NCBI RefSeq assembly: GCF_030160275.1
Contig: NZ_BSOA01000028.1
Coordinates: forward strand, 61,139-125,138
Reading direction: 5' to 3'
Length of the DNA: 64,000 nucleotides
Source of the DNA: Dyella flagellata
Lineage (GTDB): Bacteria; Pseudomonadota; Gammaproteobacteria; Xanthomonadales; Rhodanobacteraceae
Of this stretch, positions 20,001-30,605 are shown one piece after another; positions within the stretch are counted from its first letter, which is position 1, and every line of letters starts with the position of its first letter. Under the pieces are notes generated by a model. That model was not told the DNA's origin and did no database searches. It saw only the letters and a program-made list of their open reading frames with translations. The position numbers and the translations under genes are program-made.

Positions 20001-22428
20001 GGCCGGGGCCGGCGATGTACAACTCGCCCGTGACACCTTGCGGTACCGGCTGAAGCCGGTCGTCGAGTACGTAGACCCGCGCATTGAACAGCGGGCTGCC
20101 GATGGTCGGCGTACCCTCTTCGTGCAGCGCGCCGCTGAGCGTTGCGCCTACCGTTCCTTCGGTGGGGCCGTAGGAGTTGAACAACTGCACTTGCTGGTGC
20201 CAACGTTGCACCAACGACGGTGGGCAGGCCTCCCCCGCCACGACCAGCTTGATGCCTTCCGGCAAGCCGTACTCGGACAGCAAGCCCAGGACGGTCGGCG
20301 TCAATGCCAGATGGGTAATCCCCTCGCGCACCAGCAGCGCGGCCAGCGCGGGACCCGGTTGCAATTGCACAGGTGGAGCGAGCACCAGGCAGGCACCCGA
20401 CAGCACCCCCATGCACAACTCCCAGAACGCGGCATCGAAACTGGCCGAAGCCAACTGCAAGACTTTCGCACCCGGACCCACGCCAAGCTGCCGTACCTGG
20501 CAGGCCAGCAGATGAGGGATGCCCTGGTGCGTCACCGCCACGCCTTTGGGCTGCCCGGTGGAACCGGAGGTGTAAATCACATACGCCAGATGCGCGGGGC
20601 GCAACTCGATCGATGGCGGTGTTGCCGGTTGCGTATTGATCCACGAACGCTGCGCATCGATCAGCAAGTCCTGCCGCCCTGCTTGCGCAGGCAGGCGTTC
20701 CACCAGCATCGCGGTACTCAACAACACGGGCGCACCCGCATCGCCGAGCATGTAGGCGAGCCGTTCGGCGGGATACTCCGGATCCAACGGCAGATAGGCA
20801 CCGCCAGCCTTCATCACCGCGAGCAGGCCTACCACCAGATCGAGCGAGCGTGGCAGGCAGACGCCGACCACAACATCGGGCCCCACACCCAGCTCACGTA
20901 GCGCATGGGCAAGTTGATTGGAGCGCGCATCGAGCTCGGCGTAGCTGAGGCTCGTTTCATCAAAGACGATCGCATTAGCGTCCGGCGTTGCCGCAACGCT
21001 GGCGCTAAACAACTGGGGCAAAGTGGCCTCGGGCACCGGCAACGCGGTGTCGTTCCACTCCACCAATACCTGTCGCCGCTGCTCGGGGCTATCGACCTCG
21101 ATAGCGCCCAGGTGCACGTCCGGATCGTTGGAGACCGTCTCCAGCAAGCGCAGCAGCCGCTCGCCATGGCGTATGACGCTGTCGCGCTCAAACAGATCGT
21201 GGGCGAACTCGATTACGCAGGTCATGCCATCCGGCGTGCCGTCAGGCCGAAACTGCTCGATGAAATTGAAGCCGAGGTCGCAGGTCACGGTGTCAAGCTC
21301 AAGCTGCTCTTGGCGCACCGCCAGGCCAGCCAGCGCCCAGGCAGCGTAAGTTTCCGTTTCCAGCGAAAGCTTGACTTGGAACAAAGGGTGGTGCGCGCTT
21401 GAACGCACGGGATTGACCAACTCGACCAAGCGTTCGAACGGCAGGTTCTGGTGCGTATAAGCCTGTAAATCCGTTTCGCGCGTCCGCGCCAGCAGCGTGC
21501 GGAAGCTCGGGTTTCCGGAGGTGTCCAGGCGCAGCACCAATAGGTTGACGAAGAAGCCGACCAGTTCTTCCAGCGCTTCGTCATTGCGCCCGGAGATGGC
21601 CGATCCCAGCACAATGTCGTTGCCGCCACCCAGTCGCGACAGCAGCGCAGCCACTGCCGCATGCAACAGCATGAACAGGCTGGCTTGGCCTTCGCGCGCC
21701 AAGACCGACAGATGCTGATGCAGCGGCGCGCCGATCGGGAACGTGACCTGCCCGCCACGATGGCCGGGTGTGGACGGCCTGGCGTGGTCGGTGGGCAGTT
21801 GTGCCAACTCGGGCGAGTCGGCCATGGCGGACATCCAATAGGCGATATCACTGGCTATCTCGCTATCCGCTGCGCTCTCTTCAGCCATCCATTCGCGCTG
21901 CCACAGGCTGTAGTCGGCGTATTGCACGGGTAGCGGCTGCCAACCTGGCGCCCTACTCTCGCAACGCGCGGCGTATGCGGCTTGCAGGTCGCGTCCTAGC
22001 GGTGCCCATGACCAGCCATCGCTGGCAATGTGGTGCATCAGCAGGCATAACACATGACGCTCGGCGCCCAGCGCAAACAAGGTGGCGCGAAGAGGTATCT
22101 CCCGCGTCAGATCGAAGCGATGGGTCGCGGCGGCGAACAACGCCGACTCAAGCGTGTCGGCCGACAGCTGTACCCGATCAAACACCAGCTTCGCGTCATC
22201 GGCATCGAGCACGATTTGTCGTGCTACACCGTCATCGTCTGCAAACACGGTGCGAAGGCTTTCGTGCCGGGCAACTACATCGCCGAGTGCCAGCGCCAAC
22301 GCATCTGCGTTCAGGGGGCCGTCCAAGTGCAGCACGATCGGCATGTTGTAGAGACTGCCGGGCCCTTCCAGCCGATGCAGAAACCACAGGCGCTGTTGCG
22401 CGAACGATAAGGGAATTACGTCACTCAT
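11005..22428 (-). CDS. non-ribosomal peptide synthetase, modules 3-5 with N-methyltransferase and thioesterase
   Basis: A 3807-residue trimodular synthetase. Approximate order: C1 1-430 (HHIASDGWS at ~130), A1 460-960, T1 (LGGDSIL, Ser ~1000), C2 1065-1500 (HHAIIDGWS ~1200), A2 1520-2010, T2 (LGGHSLL ~2043), C3 2100-2530 (HHIAGDGSS ~2230), A3 from 2560, a methyltransferase inserted between A8 and A10 (~3020-3290; motif [14 protein letters not shown] and YWGTDFS), the A10 remainder ending [13 protein letters not shown]3 (~3500) and a type I thioesterase (~3560-3807; GWSIGG nucleophile, LDAYP, DHFSML). No epimerisation domain is seen. By-eye ten-residue codes are DAWAVASVGK, DAWVAGAVCK and DAYFWGVTFK. 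The third suggests a branched aliphatic residue; the others may be aromatic or hydrophobic but are uncertain. The start ATG overlaps the previous gene's stop by four bases. This protein would finish and release the peptide. Confidence 0.95.
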   Translation of the reverse strand: MSDVIPLSFAQQRLWFLHRLEGPGSLYNMPIVLHLDGPLNADALALALGDVVARHESLRTVFADDDGVARQIVLDADDAKLVFDRVQLSADTLESALFAAATHRFDLTREIPLRATLFALGAERHVLCLLMHHIASDGWSWAPLGRDLQAAYAARCESRAPGWQPLPVQYADYSLWQREWMAEESAADSEIASDIAYWMSAMADSPELAQLPTDHARPSTPGHRGGQVTFPIGAPLHQHLSVLAREGQASLFMLLHAAVAALLSRLGGGNDIVLGSAISGRNDEALEELVGFFVNLLVLRLDTSGNPSFRTLLARTRETDLQAYTHQNLPFERLVELVNPVRSSAHHPLFQVKLSLETETYAAWALAGLAVRQEQLELDTVTCDLGFNFIEQFRPDGTPDGMTCVIEFAHDLFERDSVIRHGERLLRLLETVSNDPDVHLGAIEVDSPEQRRQVLVEWNDTALPVPEATLPQLFSASVAATPDANAIVFDETSLSYAELDARSNQLAHALRELGVGPDVVVGVCLPRSLDLVVGLLAVMKAGGAYLPLDPEYPAERLAYMLGDAGAPVLLSTAMLVERLPAQAGRQDLLIDAQRSWINTQPATPPSIELRPAHLAYVIYTSGSTGQPKGVAVTHQGIPHLLACQVRQLGVGPGAKVLQLASASFDAAFWELCMGVLSGACLVLAPPVQLQPGPALAALLVREGITHLALTPTVLGLLSEYGLPEGIKLVVAGEACPPSLVQRWHQQVQLFNSYGPTEGTVGATLSGALHEEGTPTIGSPLFNARVYVLDDRLQPVPQGVTGELYIAGPGLARGYLRRAGLTAQRFIACPFGAPGERMYRTGDLGRWRADGQLDYVGRADQQVKLRGFRIELGEIEAHLLRLPGVAQAAAIVREARPGHRQLVAYVVPNEELNIVSLRETLAGQLPDYMVPAAIVGLAALPVTPNGKLDRKALPAPMFEVMEAGSLPRNHREQALTNLFAQVLGLTAVGIEQSFFDLGGDSILALQLKVKAQASGIGFELAQLFDHQSVAALAAVASFSHADIAASTAPYAWLSSADRQHLPADVVDAYPLSQLQLGMFFHGEYDHDTTLYRACTGLVIDLPLDMRALRATLDALSRRHEILRTRFMLDGYSEPLQLVHAQVEIPLSESDLAGLSPDAQQASLQAWMSGEGLRAFDQHAVPLLRMHAHHLGERRFHLALTCHHAIIDGWSEASLVAELVRRYRAQLEGTSLPETPLSARYRDYIALERQAMASIASRTFWQQWLEGAEPSEPLRSLPQTEATSKALTHTVSLGIDESTAAALHALARQVRAPLKTVLLAAHMAALSAICGSGDIVTALVMHGRPEVADGDRLIGLFLNAVPFRLRIQGERWDELIRRVLEAERDVTPHRHYPLARIMEDLGQRKRLGVVFNYTNFQAHEHAHMSMDRMDGHGGGDNSFGLQVNFQGSEDGLSGWISGHLDSYDTATFKRYADCYARVLQAMTEPADLAVRSIPPLGDAARQQVMRYGHAGGEAITSEHFADTFERHARQSPDAIAAIDEAHELSYGALNARANRLARRLLAEGVAAGDIVAVAVPRSIELVVAWLAILKCGAAYLSLDINYPVTRLNSMLADARPTRLLHAGRAIDGLDPGVLAMAMHEDEVGYGNDNPTGADIAGRRHPGLPAYVIYTSGSTGRPKGVVMTHQGLASLAASQRRFLPAMPLRVLQLASCSFDASVWELVAAFAYGGCLVLPPPGPLTGEELAQTLRDQAIEHAVIPPALLETLEPEALPTSLMLAAGGEAFAPALAERWSRGRRIVNAYGPTESSVCASLSEPLRGASAPIGRPVAGTRLYVLDDNLQAVPVGVAGELYIAGRGLAMGYLHGVALSAQRFVADPFVVGERMYRSGDRVRWRDDGQLDYLDRIDRQLKLRGFRIEPAEIEAALLSLPGVAQAVVVLREDRPGERQLVGYAVGNLAADSKEGRGDAWRRQLSDKLPEYMVPTAVVELAALPLTANGKLDRAALPAPAYRARDQRLPRNAQESALAALFAEVLGLERVGIDENFFDLGGHSLLATRLVSRIRTVLQLELPIRALFEAPTVLALSRRLHGRGVLRQALQPKARPARIPLSYAQRRLWFIHRFEGPSATYNIPLALRLRGPLDVDALRQAVADLLARHESLRTMIDECEGEPEQRIVSVEKALPVLHVTRVDSEAALAAALGEAAGYCFDLGAELPLRVELLRLDEQQHVCLFLLHHIAGDGSSMTPLARDLGRAYAARLVRRAPDWGPLPVQYADYALWQRELFGDEGDPDSLISRQFGYWKEALAGLPEQLALPSDRPRPNVASYHGDCLGFGIDASLHRRLADLAQAHGATLSMVLQASLAALLTRLGAGTDIPLGSPLAGRMDDALTDLVGFFVNTWVLRADTSGDPDFVTLLARVRERALEAYAHQDAPFERLVELINPSRSTAHHPLFQVTLALQNQGMPDFAFAGLEASLEATGTRAAKFDLFFALAERANQEGLDGEVEYASDLFDRATVQGLAQRWVSLLEVIALDPHRAIGAIDLLHPDERRQLLLDWNDTACELPVPDLARLFAQRVASHPGAVAVTSEAGSLTYAQLDHQATRLARQLVVHGIGPERGVALLQQRSPALVVSLLAVIKAGGFYVPLHSAYPDSRLALILRETGAAVLIADQVIETRVSGFSIPTIRIDQLDLGAPDPDASSWIPPAANPEQLTYVMYTSGSTGLPKGVAVSQQAVVALASDRRFQNGGQRCVLMHSPHAFDASTYEVWVPLLSGARIAIAPPGDADVDLLARAIVLHHVSALFLTTALFGLLAQERPACFAGVSEVWTGGEAADPSAFRAVLDQHPGITLMHVYGPTETTTFATALALRAPYRAELGTPIGAPMDNTRAYVLDQALQCVPVGVPGELYLAGTGLARGYQGRARQTAERFVASPFDHGERLYRTGDLVRWRADGALDFMGRTDHQVKIRGFRIEPDEVAAVLRRHSAVAQAAVVVRDDPSGGKQLVGYVVLSHSDDGQRNAAQEQGQVDEWQGIYDKLYDDAVQLPFGENFSGWQSSYSGEPISLDEMREWRAATVARIAMLRPRRLLEIGVGSGLLLAQLAGQCEAYWGTDFSAPTIAALRQQLHHRPDLRDRVSLRVQHAHVADGLPDAYFDTVVINSVSQYFPSAAYLLEVIGKALDRLAPGGTLYLGDVRHLDLLASFACAVENFRAAPGTTADELRRRVRQSVLAEKELLLAPEFFTSLPARYPAIAAVDIQLKRGRAANELTRYRYEVVLRKGPARVLSFVDTPRRSWAELGSIEVLATLLRERQTPSLRVEQIPNARLAQEWAAHRALQAGAPSGLSVDAGIEPEVFHALGGQAGYRVWLTWSNSGDGGMDAVFADATQLPASFALDGLYRPMATRRELATCANDPANFDQLAELRRYATEQLPEYMLPSAIVLLDSLPLTVNGKLDRQALPAPDFSGEHYRAPRHPQEQVLVELFAEVLGLPRVGIDDNFFDLGGHSLLVMRLVSRIRVALGIELPVRALFEAPTVAGLALQLRRASHAQTLLPLRTAGAKPPLFCLPPGGNLSWCYAGLVSHIAADCPIYGLQPPEAGGHAPYLTIEDEVRHYVAEIRRIQLQGPYHLLGWSIGGLLAHAIATALQAEGEGVDTLVILDAYPMGGVTLSDAVAARHTQSIRHNAVKSILSGFGVSEALTPDEVDDHHQLLDSLVAKGSLPADDRPTIARMLRSFERSSALASTFEPRAFKGDLLFFRAAIVPEGQWTPSVDTWVPYVTGRIEIHDVPADHFSMLDHEVRAPIGRVLTSKLHA

Positions 22429-25400
22429 TCGCCACCCCGCATCGGGCGCAGCGGCTTGCGGGTGATCCGGCCGGCCTGTGGCAAATGCAGTGCAAGTTCT
22501 GCAACGGTTGGCGCCTCAAACAGCGTGCGTATCGACAACTCCACCTTTAGCCCGGAGCGGATCCGGCTGATCAGCCGGGTAGCCAGCAGCGAATGACCGC
22601 CAAGATCGAAGAAACTGTCTTGCGTGCCGACGCGTTCCAGGCCCAACACTTCGGCGAACAGGCCCGCCAAGGCATGCTCCTCCGGCGTCGCGGGCACACT
22701 TTCGCTTTCTGACCGGAACACCGGTGCAGGCAAGGCGCGCTGATCCAGCTTGCCGTTGATCGTCAGCGGCAAGGCATCCAGCAGCACCACGGCCGCGGGC
22801 ACCATGTACTCCGGCATGGTTCCGGCAAGCGCGCGACGCAAGGTCGCGACGTTCAGAGCAGATCCCTGCGCAGCGACCGCATACGCCACCAATTGCGGCT
22901 GGCCTGGCTGATCCTCCCGCACGATCACGGCGGCCTGCCCGACACCTGGTTGCCTGGCCAAGACGGCCTCGATCTCGCCCAACTCGACACGGTGGCCACG
23001 GATCTTCACCTGATGGTCGGTACGCCCCACATAGATCAGCTGGCCATCTTCACGCCAACGTACGCGGTCGCCAGTGCGATACATACGCTGCCCCGGCGGC
23101 CCGAATGGGCTGGCGACAAAACGCTGCGCGGTAAGCGCCGCGCGCTTCAAGTAACCGCGCGCCAGGCCGGTGCCGGCGATGTATAGCTCGCCGGGTACGC
23201 CGACCGGTACTGGCCGCAAAGCATCGTCCAGCACGTAGACGCAGGTGTTATCCAGCGGTCCACCGATCGCTATCGGCGCATCGCTCACTGGAGCGCGCAC
23301 GCGATAACAGGTAGCGAAGGTGGTGGTTTCCGTCGGGCCGTACACATTGACCGCATCGATGTGCGGATAGCGCGCCAACAATTGGCGAAACACACGTGGC
23401 ACGGCGGCCTCGCCACCGCTCCATACAGTGCGCACGTTGCTCAGGCAGTCGCCATGCTCCTCCACCAGCCATCGAAACAAGGCCGTGGTGATGAAAAGCG
23501 CGCTGACTTGATGCCGGGCAATAGTGTCTGCAAGCACCGGCAGATCGGTTCGCCCCGGTGGCGCCAGTATCACGTGCTGGCCGCTCAGCAACGGTACCCA
23601 GGTTTCGTAAGTGCAGGCATCGAACACCTGCGGCGAATGCATCAGCACGCGCTGCTGTGCGCCATCGCGCCAACGACGATCCCACGCCAACTCCACCACA
23701 TTGCGATGGCTCACCGCGATGCCCTTGGGCGCGCCGGTAGAGCCCGAGGTGTAGATCACATACGCCAGGTGGTCTGGATGGAACGCGATGGGCGGGGCGC
23801 TCTGCGGCAAGTCGCCGATAGCCTCGCCACAGTCATCGAACGTGAGCGAGGTGACACCGCACAAGCGCAGTCGTGCGACATGCTCGGCCTGGGTTATCAC
23901 CAGCTGCGCTGATGTCTCCTCCAGCATGAGGGACAAGCGTGCCCCGGGGTAGCTCGGGTCCAGCGGCAGATACGCACCACCCGCCTTGAGAATAGCCAGC
24001 ATGGCGACGAGCTGATCGAGCGAGCGCTCCATGCACAGACCCACCATCTGGTCCGCCCCAACGCCGAGCGAACGCAGGTAATGCGCCAACTGATTGGCGC
24101 GCGCGTCCAACTCACGATAGCTCAGCGTGCTGGCACCCTGGCTGGCCGCCGGCGCGTCGGGCGTGTGTGCGGCCTGCGCGCCGAACAGTGCGGGTACGGT
24201 GGCGTTGGGAACGGCATGGGTCGTGTCGTTCCATGTCTGCAATAGCGTGTGACGCTCTTGCGCAGTCAGCAGCTCGATATCGGCAAGCGAGCGATCAGGC
24301 TGCGCCATCACCTGCGCAAGCAGATGCCGCAGACTGTCCGCGAAACGCTGCACCGTGCTGCGGTCGAACAGCTCGGTGGCGTACTCCAATTGCAGGGCCA
24401 GGCCATTGGGCCTGCCGGCCGTGTCGAACAACTCGGTGAACTCGAAAGTCAGGTCGTACTTGGCCGTTTCGGTCACCACAAAACTTGCCTGCGCCGACAA
24501 GCCGGGAACCTCGAACAACGCATCCCGATTGTTCTGCAGGATCACCGCCACCTGGAACAAGGGATGCCGCGACGTGGCACGCCCGGGGTTGACGATGTCC
24601 ACCATGCGCTCGAAAGGCAGCTCCTGGTGAGCATAGGCGTCCAGGTCGGCGTCACGCACGCGCGTCAGCAGCTGACGGAAGCTGGGCCGCCCGGAAACAT
24701 CGGTGCGCAACACCAACAGATTGACGAAGAAGCCCACCAGGTCATGGAGTGCTTCATCGCTGCGCCCCGCTACCGGCGTGCCTAGCGGCAGATCCTCCCC
24801 CGCCCCGAGCTTGAACAACAACGCGGAGACCAAGGCATGCACGCCCATGAACAAGCTGCCGCGCGCATCGCGCGCCAACTGGCGCAACGGGCTTGCCAGG
24901 GACTCGTCCCATCGCGCCTGCACCGTCGCGCCATGTTGGCTGGCGCGCGCTGGTCGAGGCCGATCGAACGGGAGATCCAGCTGTTCGGGCAGGCCAACCA
25001 AGCAGCGCTTCCAGTACGCGACTAGTTGTGCGACATCGCTGTCTGGGGTATCTGCCTGCGTCATCCACTCACGCTGCCACAGGCTATAGTCGGCGTACTG
25101 CACCGGCAGCGGCGTCCATGCGGGGGCATGACCGCCTTGCCGCGCCGCATAGGCTTGCGCAAGATCTCGCAGCATCGGCGCCCATGACCATCCATCGCTG
25201 GCGATGTGATGGACCACCAGCAACAACACGTGTTGTTGCGGTGCTAGTCGATACAGCATCGCGCGCAACGGGCTCTCCCGCTCCAGGTCGAAGCGACGGC
25301 TATGGAAACGCCGCATGGCGTCGTCCAGCTCCGCCTCCGCCTGGTCGGCAGTGCTCAAGACCACTGCCGCACGCTCGCACGGCAAGACGACCTGGTAACC

Positions 25401-25595
25401 GGCGCCCTCTTCGTCAGTGAAGCAAGTGCGCAAGCTTTCATGCCGCGATAGCAAATCGGACAAAGCGGCCTGCAGGGCAGACGCATCCAGGGGGCCAGTC
25501 AGGTGCAAGGCCATCGGGACGTTGAAGGCAATGCCAGGGCCATCCAGCTTGCCGAGAAACCACAGGCGCTGCTGCGCGAATGACATCGGGATCAT
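22425..25595 (-). CDS. non-ribosomal peptide synthetase, module 2 (C-A-T)
   Basis: A 1056-residue single-module synthetase. The condensation domain occupies ~1-430 ([26 protein letters not shown] at ~130). The adenylation domain is at ~460-965 ([54 protein letters not shown]). A carrier domain follows ([11 protein letters not shown], phosphopantetheine Ser ~1001). There is no methyltransferase. The by-eye specificity code is DAYFWGVTFK, identical to that of the last module in the next gene and resembling Ile/Val-type codes. It overlaps its neighbours by ATGA at both ends, so translation of the three synthetases is coupled. It would accept the N-methyl aminoacyl unit from the initiation protein. 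Confidence 0.95.
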   Translation of the reverse strand: MIPMSFAQQRLWFLGKLDGPGIAFNVPMALHLTGPLDASALQAALSDLLSRHESLRTCFTDEEGAGYQVVLPCERAAVVLSTADQAEAELDDAMRRFHSRRFDLERESPLRAMLYRLAPQQHVLLLVVHHIASDGWSWAPMLRDLAQAYAARQGGHAPAWTPLPVQYADYSLWQREWMTQADTPDSDVAQLVAYWKRCLVGLPEQLDLPFDRPRPARASQHGATVQARWDESLASPLRQLARDARGSLFMGVHALVSALLFKLGAGEDLPLGTPVAGRSDEALHDLVGFFVNLLVLRTDVSGRPSFRQLLTRVRDADLDAYAHQELPFERMVDIVNPGRATSRHPLFQVAVILQNNRDALFEVPGLSAQASFVVTETAKYDLTFEFTELFDTAGRPNGLALQLEYATELFDRSTVQRFADSLRHLLAQVMAQPDRSLADIELLTAQERHTLLQTWNDTTHAVPNATVPALFGAQAAHTPDAPAASQGASTLSYRELDARANQLAHYLRSLGVGADQMVGLCMERSLDQLVAMLAILKAGGAYLPLDPSYPGARLSLMLEETSAQLVITQAEHVARLRLCGVTSLTFDDCGEAIGDLPQSAPPIAFHPDHLAYVIYTSGSTGAPKGIAVSHRNVVELAWDRRWRDGAQQRVLMHSPQVFDACTYETWVPLLSGQHVILAPPGRTDLPVLADTIARHQVSALFITTALFRWLVEEHGDCLSNVRTVWSGGEAAVPRVFRQLLARYPHIDAVNVYGPTETTTFATCYRVRAPVSDAPIAIGGPLDNTCVYVLDDALRPVPVGVPGELYIAGTGLARGYLKRAALTAQRFVASPFGPPGQRMYRTGDRVRWREDGQLIYVGRTDHQVKIRGHRVELGEIEAVLARQPGVGQAAVIVREDQPGQPQLVAYAVAAQGSALNVATLRRALAGTMPEYMVPAAVVLLDALPLTINGKLDQRALPAPVFRSESESVPATPEEHALAGLFAEVLGLERVGTQDSFFDLGGHSLLATRLISRIRSGLKVELSIRTLFEAPTVAELALHLPQAGRITRKPLRPMRGGE

Positions 25596-28500
25596 GGGAG
25601 AGGCTGCTCGGTGGATCGCATGGGCCGCAACGGCGCACGCGTCGCGCGTGGGGCCTGATCAAGTTGCGGCGCCAGCGCGGCGACGGTGGGTGTTTCGAAC
25701 AGGGCACGTACTGGCAGCTCCGCGCCGCAGGCCTGCCGCACCAGGGCAACCAGGCGCATCGCCAACAAGGAGTGCCCACCCAACTCGAAGAAGCTGTCAT
25801 CGATGCCGACGCGATCCAAGCCAAGCACCTCGGCAAACAATCCCGCCAGTAAGCTTTCCTGCGGCGTGCTTGGCTCGCGGCTATCCTGCCGGCTCAACTC
25901 CGGCGCCGGCAACGCCGCGCGATCGAGTTTGCCGTTGGCGTTCAACGGCATGCTCGGCAGCACCACGATGGCGGCGGGGATCATCGGTGCGGGCAAACGC
26001 TCTGCAAGATAGGATCTGAGCGTGGCGGCCAATGCGCGCGCGCCACGCCCGTGATCAAGGCGATTGGCATAATTGCTGGGCGGTAGCGGGATGGGATGAT
26101 CAGTGCGATAGACGTCCGTCAATGCCTGCGTTTGTTCGGCGAAGAACACGGCATCGAAACGATCGTCCTGCCCTACCCTCGCCCAAGTCGTGACCACCTG
26201 GTAACCGAGGCGATGGGCAAGGCCGTGCAAGTCTTCCGGGTCCACGCCCGGTATCCCCGCCTGGGGAACAAGGCTACGCGTTAGCACATCATGGCCAGAT
26301 TCCCACACCGCTCGCATCGCCGCGATTTCGTCCGACAGCCGTGCGTTGGGTAGGCCACTTACCCGCAGCGTTGGTGGCTTCTTGCTTTGAAGATAAGTGG
26401 CGATCTGTTCCAGCGAGTCTACGTGCTGTGACCAAACCAACTCGGCACCCTCTACAAGGGAGACAGGCGACGCTCCGCGTTTATGCAGCACCACATCATA
26501 GCGATGACGGGTCAGCTCATTATGGCAACGGCCCCGCTTGAGCTGGATATCCACGCCTGCAAGGCCGTCGATCCATGCCGGCAGCGCGGCGAAGAATTCG
26601 GGATCGAGCAACAGCTCGTTTTCCAGAGCAAGCTCCTGCTCTACCGCGCGACGCGTTTCACCGACGCTATGCCGTGCGGTCTCGGCACGCTGCCACGCGA
26701 TGGCCGTGGCAAAGCAACGCAGCAAGCGCAGGCTGCGGATATCGCCCAGATAAATGCGCCCGCCGGGTGCCAGCAGCTCCACGCATAGCCGCAAGACGCC
26801 AAGCAGATAGTCCACTCCCGGGAAATACATCACCACCGAATTGATAATGATGGTGTCGAAATGCTCCCGCGGCAGGCCATCGCCATCGTGCGCCGGTTGA
26901 TGGCGCAAATGCACGCGATCGCGTAGCGCCGGCTGGCGTGCTACGCGATCGCGCAGTGAATCGATGACCGGTCGCGAAAAGTCCGTACCCCAGTAGCTCT
27001 GGCAATGCGGCGCCACCTGCCACATGACCAGACCGGTGCCAACACCTAGCTCCAGCACGTGGCCCGGTTGCATGGCCAGCACGCGATCGACCGTCGCCTG
27101 GCGCCACTCACGCATATGCTCAAGCGCGATCGGCGTGCCGTCGTAACTGCTGTTCCATCCGGTGAAATCTTCTTCACCCGCCAGCTCGGCCTGGTCCGCA
27201 TAGAAGCGATCGTGCAGGTGTTGCCACTCGCTGACGTGCGCCACCTCAGCGACTTCATCGGGTGACTCCAGTGCAGGCTGTCGCTGCGCGACGTAGCCGA
27301 TCAATTGTGGTTGGCCGGGGCGATCTTCGCGCAACACCAGCGCCGCCTGGGCTACCTCAGGATGACGCAGCAGACAGGCTTCGATCTCACCCGGCTCGAT
27401 GCGCAAGCCGTGCCATTTGATTTGCTGGTCAGCACGACCGACAAAACTGATACAGCCAGCCTGGCGCCGCACCCGGTCGCCACTGCGATACATGCGCGAG
27501 CCAGGTGGTCCATAGGGATCGGCGACGAAACGTTTGCTGCTCAATGCCGCGCGATGCAAATACCCGCGCGCGAGACCTGGGCCAGCGAGGTACAGCTCGC
27601 CTTCTTCGCCGTCGGCCACCTGCCTCAGCGCTTCGTCCAGCACATAAACGCGTGCCTCTCGCACCGGCTCGCCCAGTGGCACGCGCGAGCTCTCGTCGCC
27701 ATCCAGCGGCGCGGAAATCAAGGCGTCCACCGTGATCTCGGTAGGACCGTAGGCGTTGATAAGGCGGCGCCCCGTCGACCATGTCTTTGCCAATTGGGGT
27801 GGGCAGGTTTCACCACCCACCACCAAGGTGCGCACACCAGGCAATGAGTCGTGCGCCATGGTCGCCAGCAAGCTGGGTGGCAAGGCCAAATGGGTGATGC
27901 GTTGGCGCTGGCACGTCTGCACCAGCGCCGGGCCGGGCACCAAGTCGCTCGCCCGCGCCAGCACCAGACAGGCACCGAGACCGAGCGCCATGCCGATTTC
28001 CGCAAACGAGGCATCGAAGTTCAGCGAAGCGAACTGCAACACGCGACTATCCGCATTGATCCGCAGGCGGTCCCGATAGCTGCACAACAACGGCCCGACA
28101 CCGGCATGCGTGATCGCCACACCCTTGGGTACACCGGTGGAACCGGAGGTATACAGCACGTAGGCAATCTGCAATGGCTGAAACGCCCTTTGCACCGCTG
28201 GCCCTACCTGCCTGGGCTGCGCAGCGATGGTGGCAACCACATCCGCGTCACCCAGATAAACAGTGCGTGCAGCTGATATCTCCACGCCCGCATCGCGCGA
28301 ACTGAGTACAAGTAGCGGCGCTGCATCGCGCAGCATGCTTTCCAGGCGGTGCCGGGGATAGTCGGGGTCCAGGGGCAGATAGGCCGCCCCCGTTTTCAGC
28401 ACGGCAAGCACAGCCACGATGGCGTCGACCGAACGAGGCAAGGCAATGCCAATCAGCCGCTCCGGTGCAGCGCCCTGCTCCACCAGCCAATGCGCGAATT

Positions 28501-28684
28501 GATTGGCGCGGGCATTGAGCTCGGCGTACGTCAGTTGCTCGTCGCCCAGGCACAGGGCGACGGCATCTGGCGCACGCGCTGCGTGCGCTTCGAAAAGCTG
28601 CGTCAACCTAACGCTGTCATCGACAGCACGACCGACGCTTTCGGCGGCCGTCGACGGCACGCCTGTCTCGTGAATGTTGTGCAC
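25592..28684 (-). CDS. non-ribosomal peptide synthetase, initiation module A-MT-T
   Basis: About 1030 residues with no condensation domain, so it should start the chain. Adenylation domain at ~25-470 ([21 protein letters not shown]). Methyltransferase inserted before A10 (~490-760; [23 protein letters not shown]). Then A10 [12 protein letters not shown] and a carrier with [11 protein letters not shown] (Ser ~970). The by-eye code is DAAAVGAVDK, without a confident match. The A7-A8 region is unusual: [15 protein letters not shown] lacks the usual W-x-x-D-G spacing, and IKWHGLRIE replaces the common IRGFRIE. The frame opens far upstream (28921) over the MbtH gene; the GTG at 28684, behind GGAGGGG, is the likely start, and the ATG at 28741 is an alternative. 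N-methylation of the first residue is predicted from this domain order. Confidence 0.93.
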   Translation of the reverse strand: MHNIHETGVPSTAAESVGRAVDDSVRLTQLFEAHAARAPDAVALCLGDEQLTYAELNARANQFAHWLVEQGAAPERLIGIALPRSVDAIVAVLAVLKTGAAYLPLDPDYPRHRLESMLRDAAPLLVLSSRDAGVEISAARTVYLGDADVVATIAAQPRQVGPAVQRAFQPLQIAYVLYTSGSTGVPKGVAITHAGVGPLLCSYRDRLRINADSRVLQFASLNFDASFAEIGMALGLGACLVLARASDLVPGPALVQTCQRQRITHLALPPSLLATMAHDSLPGVRTLVVGGETCPPQLAKTWSTGRRLINAYGPTEITVDALISAPLDGDESSRVPLGEPVREARVYVLDEALRQVADGEEGELYLAGPGLARGYLHRAALSSKRFVADPYGPPGSRMYRSGDRVRRQAGCISFVGRADQQIKWHGLRIEPGEIEACLLRHPEVAQAALVLREDRPGQPQLIGYVAQRQPALESPDEVAEVAHVSEWQHLHDRFYADQAELAGEEDFTGWNSSYDGTPIALEHMREWRQATVDRVLAMQPGHVLELGVGTGLVMWQVAPHCQSYWGTDFSRPVIDSLRDRVARQPALRDRVHLRHQPAHDGDGLPREHFDTIIINSVVMYFPGVDYLLGVLRLCVELLAPGGRIYLGDIRSLRLLRCFATAIAWQRAETARHSVGETRRAVEQELALENELLLDPEFFAALPAWIDGLAGVDIQLKRGRCHNELTRHRYDVVLHKRGASPVSLVEGAELVWSQHVDSLEQIATYLQSKKPPTLRVSGLPNARLSDEIAAMRAVWESGHDVLTRSLVPQAGIPGVDPEDLHGLAHRLGYQVVTTWARVGQDDRFDAVFFAEQTQALTDVYRTDHPIPLPPSNYANRLDHGRGARALAATLRSYLAERLPAPMIPAAIVVLPSMPLNANGKLDRAALPAPELSRQDSREPSTPQESLLAGLFAEVLGLDRVGIDDSFFELGGHSLLAMRLVALVRQACGAELPVRALFETPTVAALAPQLDQAPRATRAPLRPMRSTEQPLP

Positions 28685-28751
28685 GACCCCTCCATCCGTG
28701 CAAAGGCACAATGAGCCGATGGCGCCGCAGGCGCCATGCATCACGTTATGC

Positions 28752-28973
28752 TTAGGCTTCTGCTGTCGACGCCAAGGCCTCAATGAGGCTGCGCGGGCGC
28801 ATGTCTTGCCAATTTTCCTCGACGTAGTCGAGACACGACCGGCGTGCCTCCGGTCCAAATACCGGCTCCCAGCCTGCGGGAATCTGCGCGAATTGCGGCC
28901 AGAGCGAATGCTGGCCTTCATGGTTGACCAAGACGAAGAAACTCTGCTCTTCGTTATCGAAGGGGTTCGTCAT
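28752..28973 (-). CDS. MbtH-like protein
   Basis: A 73-residue protein matching the MbtH family along its whole length: TNPFDNEEQSFFVLVNHEG, then SLWPQFAQIPAGWEPVFG, CLDYVEENWQDMRPRSL. The usual W-T-D is W-Q-D here. MbtH proteins bind NRPS adenylation domains and are needed for their folding or activity. The ATG at 28973 follows an AAGAGG site; the 13 extra codons upstream in the open frame are unlikely to be translated. It is the first gene of the synthetase operon, 67 bases before the initiation module, which fits its chaperone role for all five A domains. Confidence 0.93.
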   Translation of the reverse strand: MTNPFDNEEQSFFVLVNHEGQHSLWPQFAQIPAGWEPVFGPEARRSCLDYVEENWQDMRPRSLIEALASTAEA

Positions 28974-29273
28974 GACGCTTGCCTCTTTTGATATCCCTGT
29001 CGTGCGTGTCATCCGATACTTGAGCGGACACTACGCGAAGATCTATTGCATTCTCTTGCGCATGCATGTAGGGCTACATGCCAGCACCGAATGCAGGCGC
29101 GGAGATTAGGCAGAGGCAGGTTAAGACGGCGTAGACAACAAAAAGAGCTGCGTTAGGGGTATTTGTATAACTAATTGCTTTTATTGAAATTTAATTGCCG
29201 CAGTCGTGCTGACTATGCGGAGCAGACGCAAAAATTCATACCGAAGTCGTTTCAGGGCGTAAGCCACCACCCC
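28974..29273 (-). promoter_or_regulatory. presumed promoter region of the NRPS operon
   Basis: The 300 bases between the VOC gene and mbtH-like ATG hold no convincing ORF. An AT-rich block lies at ~29150-29210; on the minus strand it contains TTATACAAAT, a plausible -10 region, but no clear -35 partner. No regulator binding palindrome stands out. There is no adjacent pathway-specific regulator, so how the operon is controlled is open. Confidence 0.35.
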
Positions 29274-29711
29274 TCATCCAAGTTCCTGCGCAAGTCCAAT
29301 GAGCAGCCCTTCAGGGCCTCGGATATAGCAGAGCCGATAAGCGTCTTTATACTGAACCACTTCGCCCACAAGCTGCGCACCACGCTTGCTGAGTCGCTCA
29401 AGCGTCTCGTCAATGTCGTCCACGGTAAACATGACGCGCAGGTAGCCTAGCGCGTTCACCGGAGCGTTCCGATGATCCGCAACGACAGGCGGCGTGAGAA
29501 ACCGGGAGAGCTCGAGTCGGCTGTGGCCATCCGGCGTACACATCATGGCTATCTCGACGCACTGATCGCCAAGCCCAGTGACCCGTCCGGCCCATTCCCC
29601 TTCGATCGTGGCCCGCCCTTCGAGCTCCAGGCCGAGTTCGCGAAAGAAAGCGATCGTCGTTTCCAGGTCATCGACGACGATGCCTACGTTGTCCATCCGT
29701 TTGAGCGCCAT
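29274..29711 (-). CDS. VOC-family (glyoxalase/bleomycin-resistance fold) protein
   Basis: A 145-residue protein with paired beta-alpha-beta modules: RMDNVGIVVDDLETTIAFF opens the first, and LGYLRVMFTVDDIDETLERL opens the second. It ends YIRGPEGLLIGLAQELG, the usual VOC tail. Members are metal-dependent lyases, dioxygenases or drug-binding proteins, and sequence alone does not decide among them. It lies immediately upstream of the NRPS promoter region on the same strand. A self-resistance role is conceivable but only by proximity; read-through from this gene into mbtH has 300 bases to cross. Confidence 0.82.
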   Translation of the reverse strand: MALKRMDNVGIVVDDLETTIAFFRELGLELEGRATIEGEWAGRVTGLGDQCVEIAMMCTPDGHSRLELSRFLTPPVVADHRNAPVNALGYLRVMFTVDDIDETLERLSKRGAQLVGEVVQYKDAYRLCYIRGPEGLLIGLAQELG

Positions 29712-30605
29712 GAGCCCAATCTACAAGGCAATCCTATTTCCGACAACGGACCGTGGGGCAACGCATCTTGGCGGCCAATGCTGCATGAGTTCGATGTAGC
29801 GCACACGCATCGCAAATGTGGAATCTTCTCCTGCAACAAGAGCTGCCAGGGAGCGTCGCTTTTCAATCCATTGGCGATTGCTCAGGCGATTCATCAGCAC
29901 GCAATCTCCCGGCGCCTCTCCATGCGCCATTGGACTCAACAAAACAATGCGCAGCCATAACCGGGTAACACCCGGATGACAGGCCGTATGCATGTTCCAG
30001 CTTGAAACGCGCCGGCGATTGAGTGGCGCCATTGCCCTTCCGAATTACTGCAAGACGTAGTGCGCGACCGTTTCCCTACCCTGTTTATCCACCTATGAAA
30101 ACAAATTTCATACTTGATCTTGTCAGCCGCCTGCGCCTATGCTGCCAGCGCCCCTCGACAGGAATCGAAGGCTTTTCGTCGAGTTGCCATCGAGCAAATC
30201 GGTAGAGCCCCAAGCTTCGACATCCTGCGTACCCGGCCAGGGTGCCAGGGGATTTACGCCGAATCATGACGAAATCATCGCAGCGGGAAGCCGCGATAGC
30301 GCGGTGCCTGGCTGGAATCGAAAGGTCTCATTGGGTTCGGTTGTCCCCATTGATGGTGAAGGAGGTGCTTTGAGCTCAGTCGTCACTGCAAAGAAGTAAA
30401 TCGACGCGGGGAAGGTTTTTCTACGCATTCACGTCCACTCGACCAGCTGCGGAAAGCAGGCACTGGGGCGTGCAGTCTTGCGCATTTTTTTTCCGGGTTC
30501 ATGGGCGTCACATTCACAACCCGCGGCCACGCTTCGTAAATACCGCGCTGAAGAGCAATCCCGCTCCGGTGCATACGCAGCCAACTTCAGAAGGGAGTTC
30601 GTGTT
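29712..30605. other. 894-bp region without a convincing gene
   Basis: Short frames exist on both strands (minus 29721-30032, plus 30139-30399), but none has a recognisable domain or a good ribosome site. The plus frame ending at 30399 finishes GEGGALSSVVTAKK and could be a decayed gene end. The region must contain the promoters of the VOC gene (minus) and the secreted 605-residue protein (plus). Confidence 0.4.

Noticed and set aside
13486..21402. Many long plus-strand frames opposite the NRPS genes (for example at 14044-14649, 17173-18081, 19735-20901)
   Set aside because: They are antisense shadows produced by the codon bias of high-GC synthetase genes. None shows a domain or a ribosome site, and the minus-strand frames have complete NRPS motifs.
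29721..30032. 103-codon minus frame upstream of the VOC gene
   Set aside because: No domain, poor ribosome site, and a Cys/Trp/Arg-rich composition. Kept only as part of the empty region.
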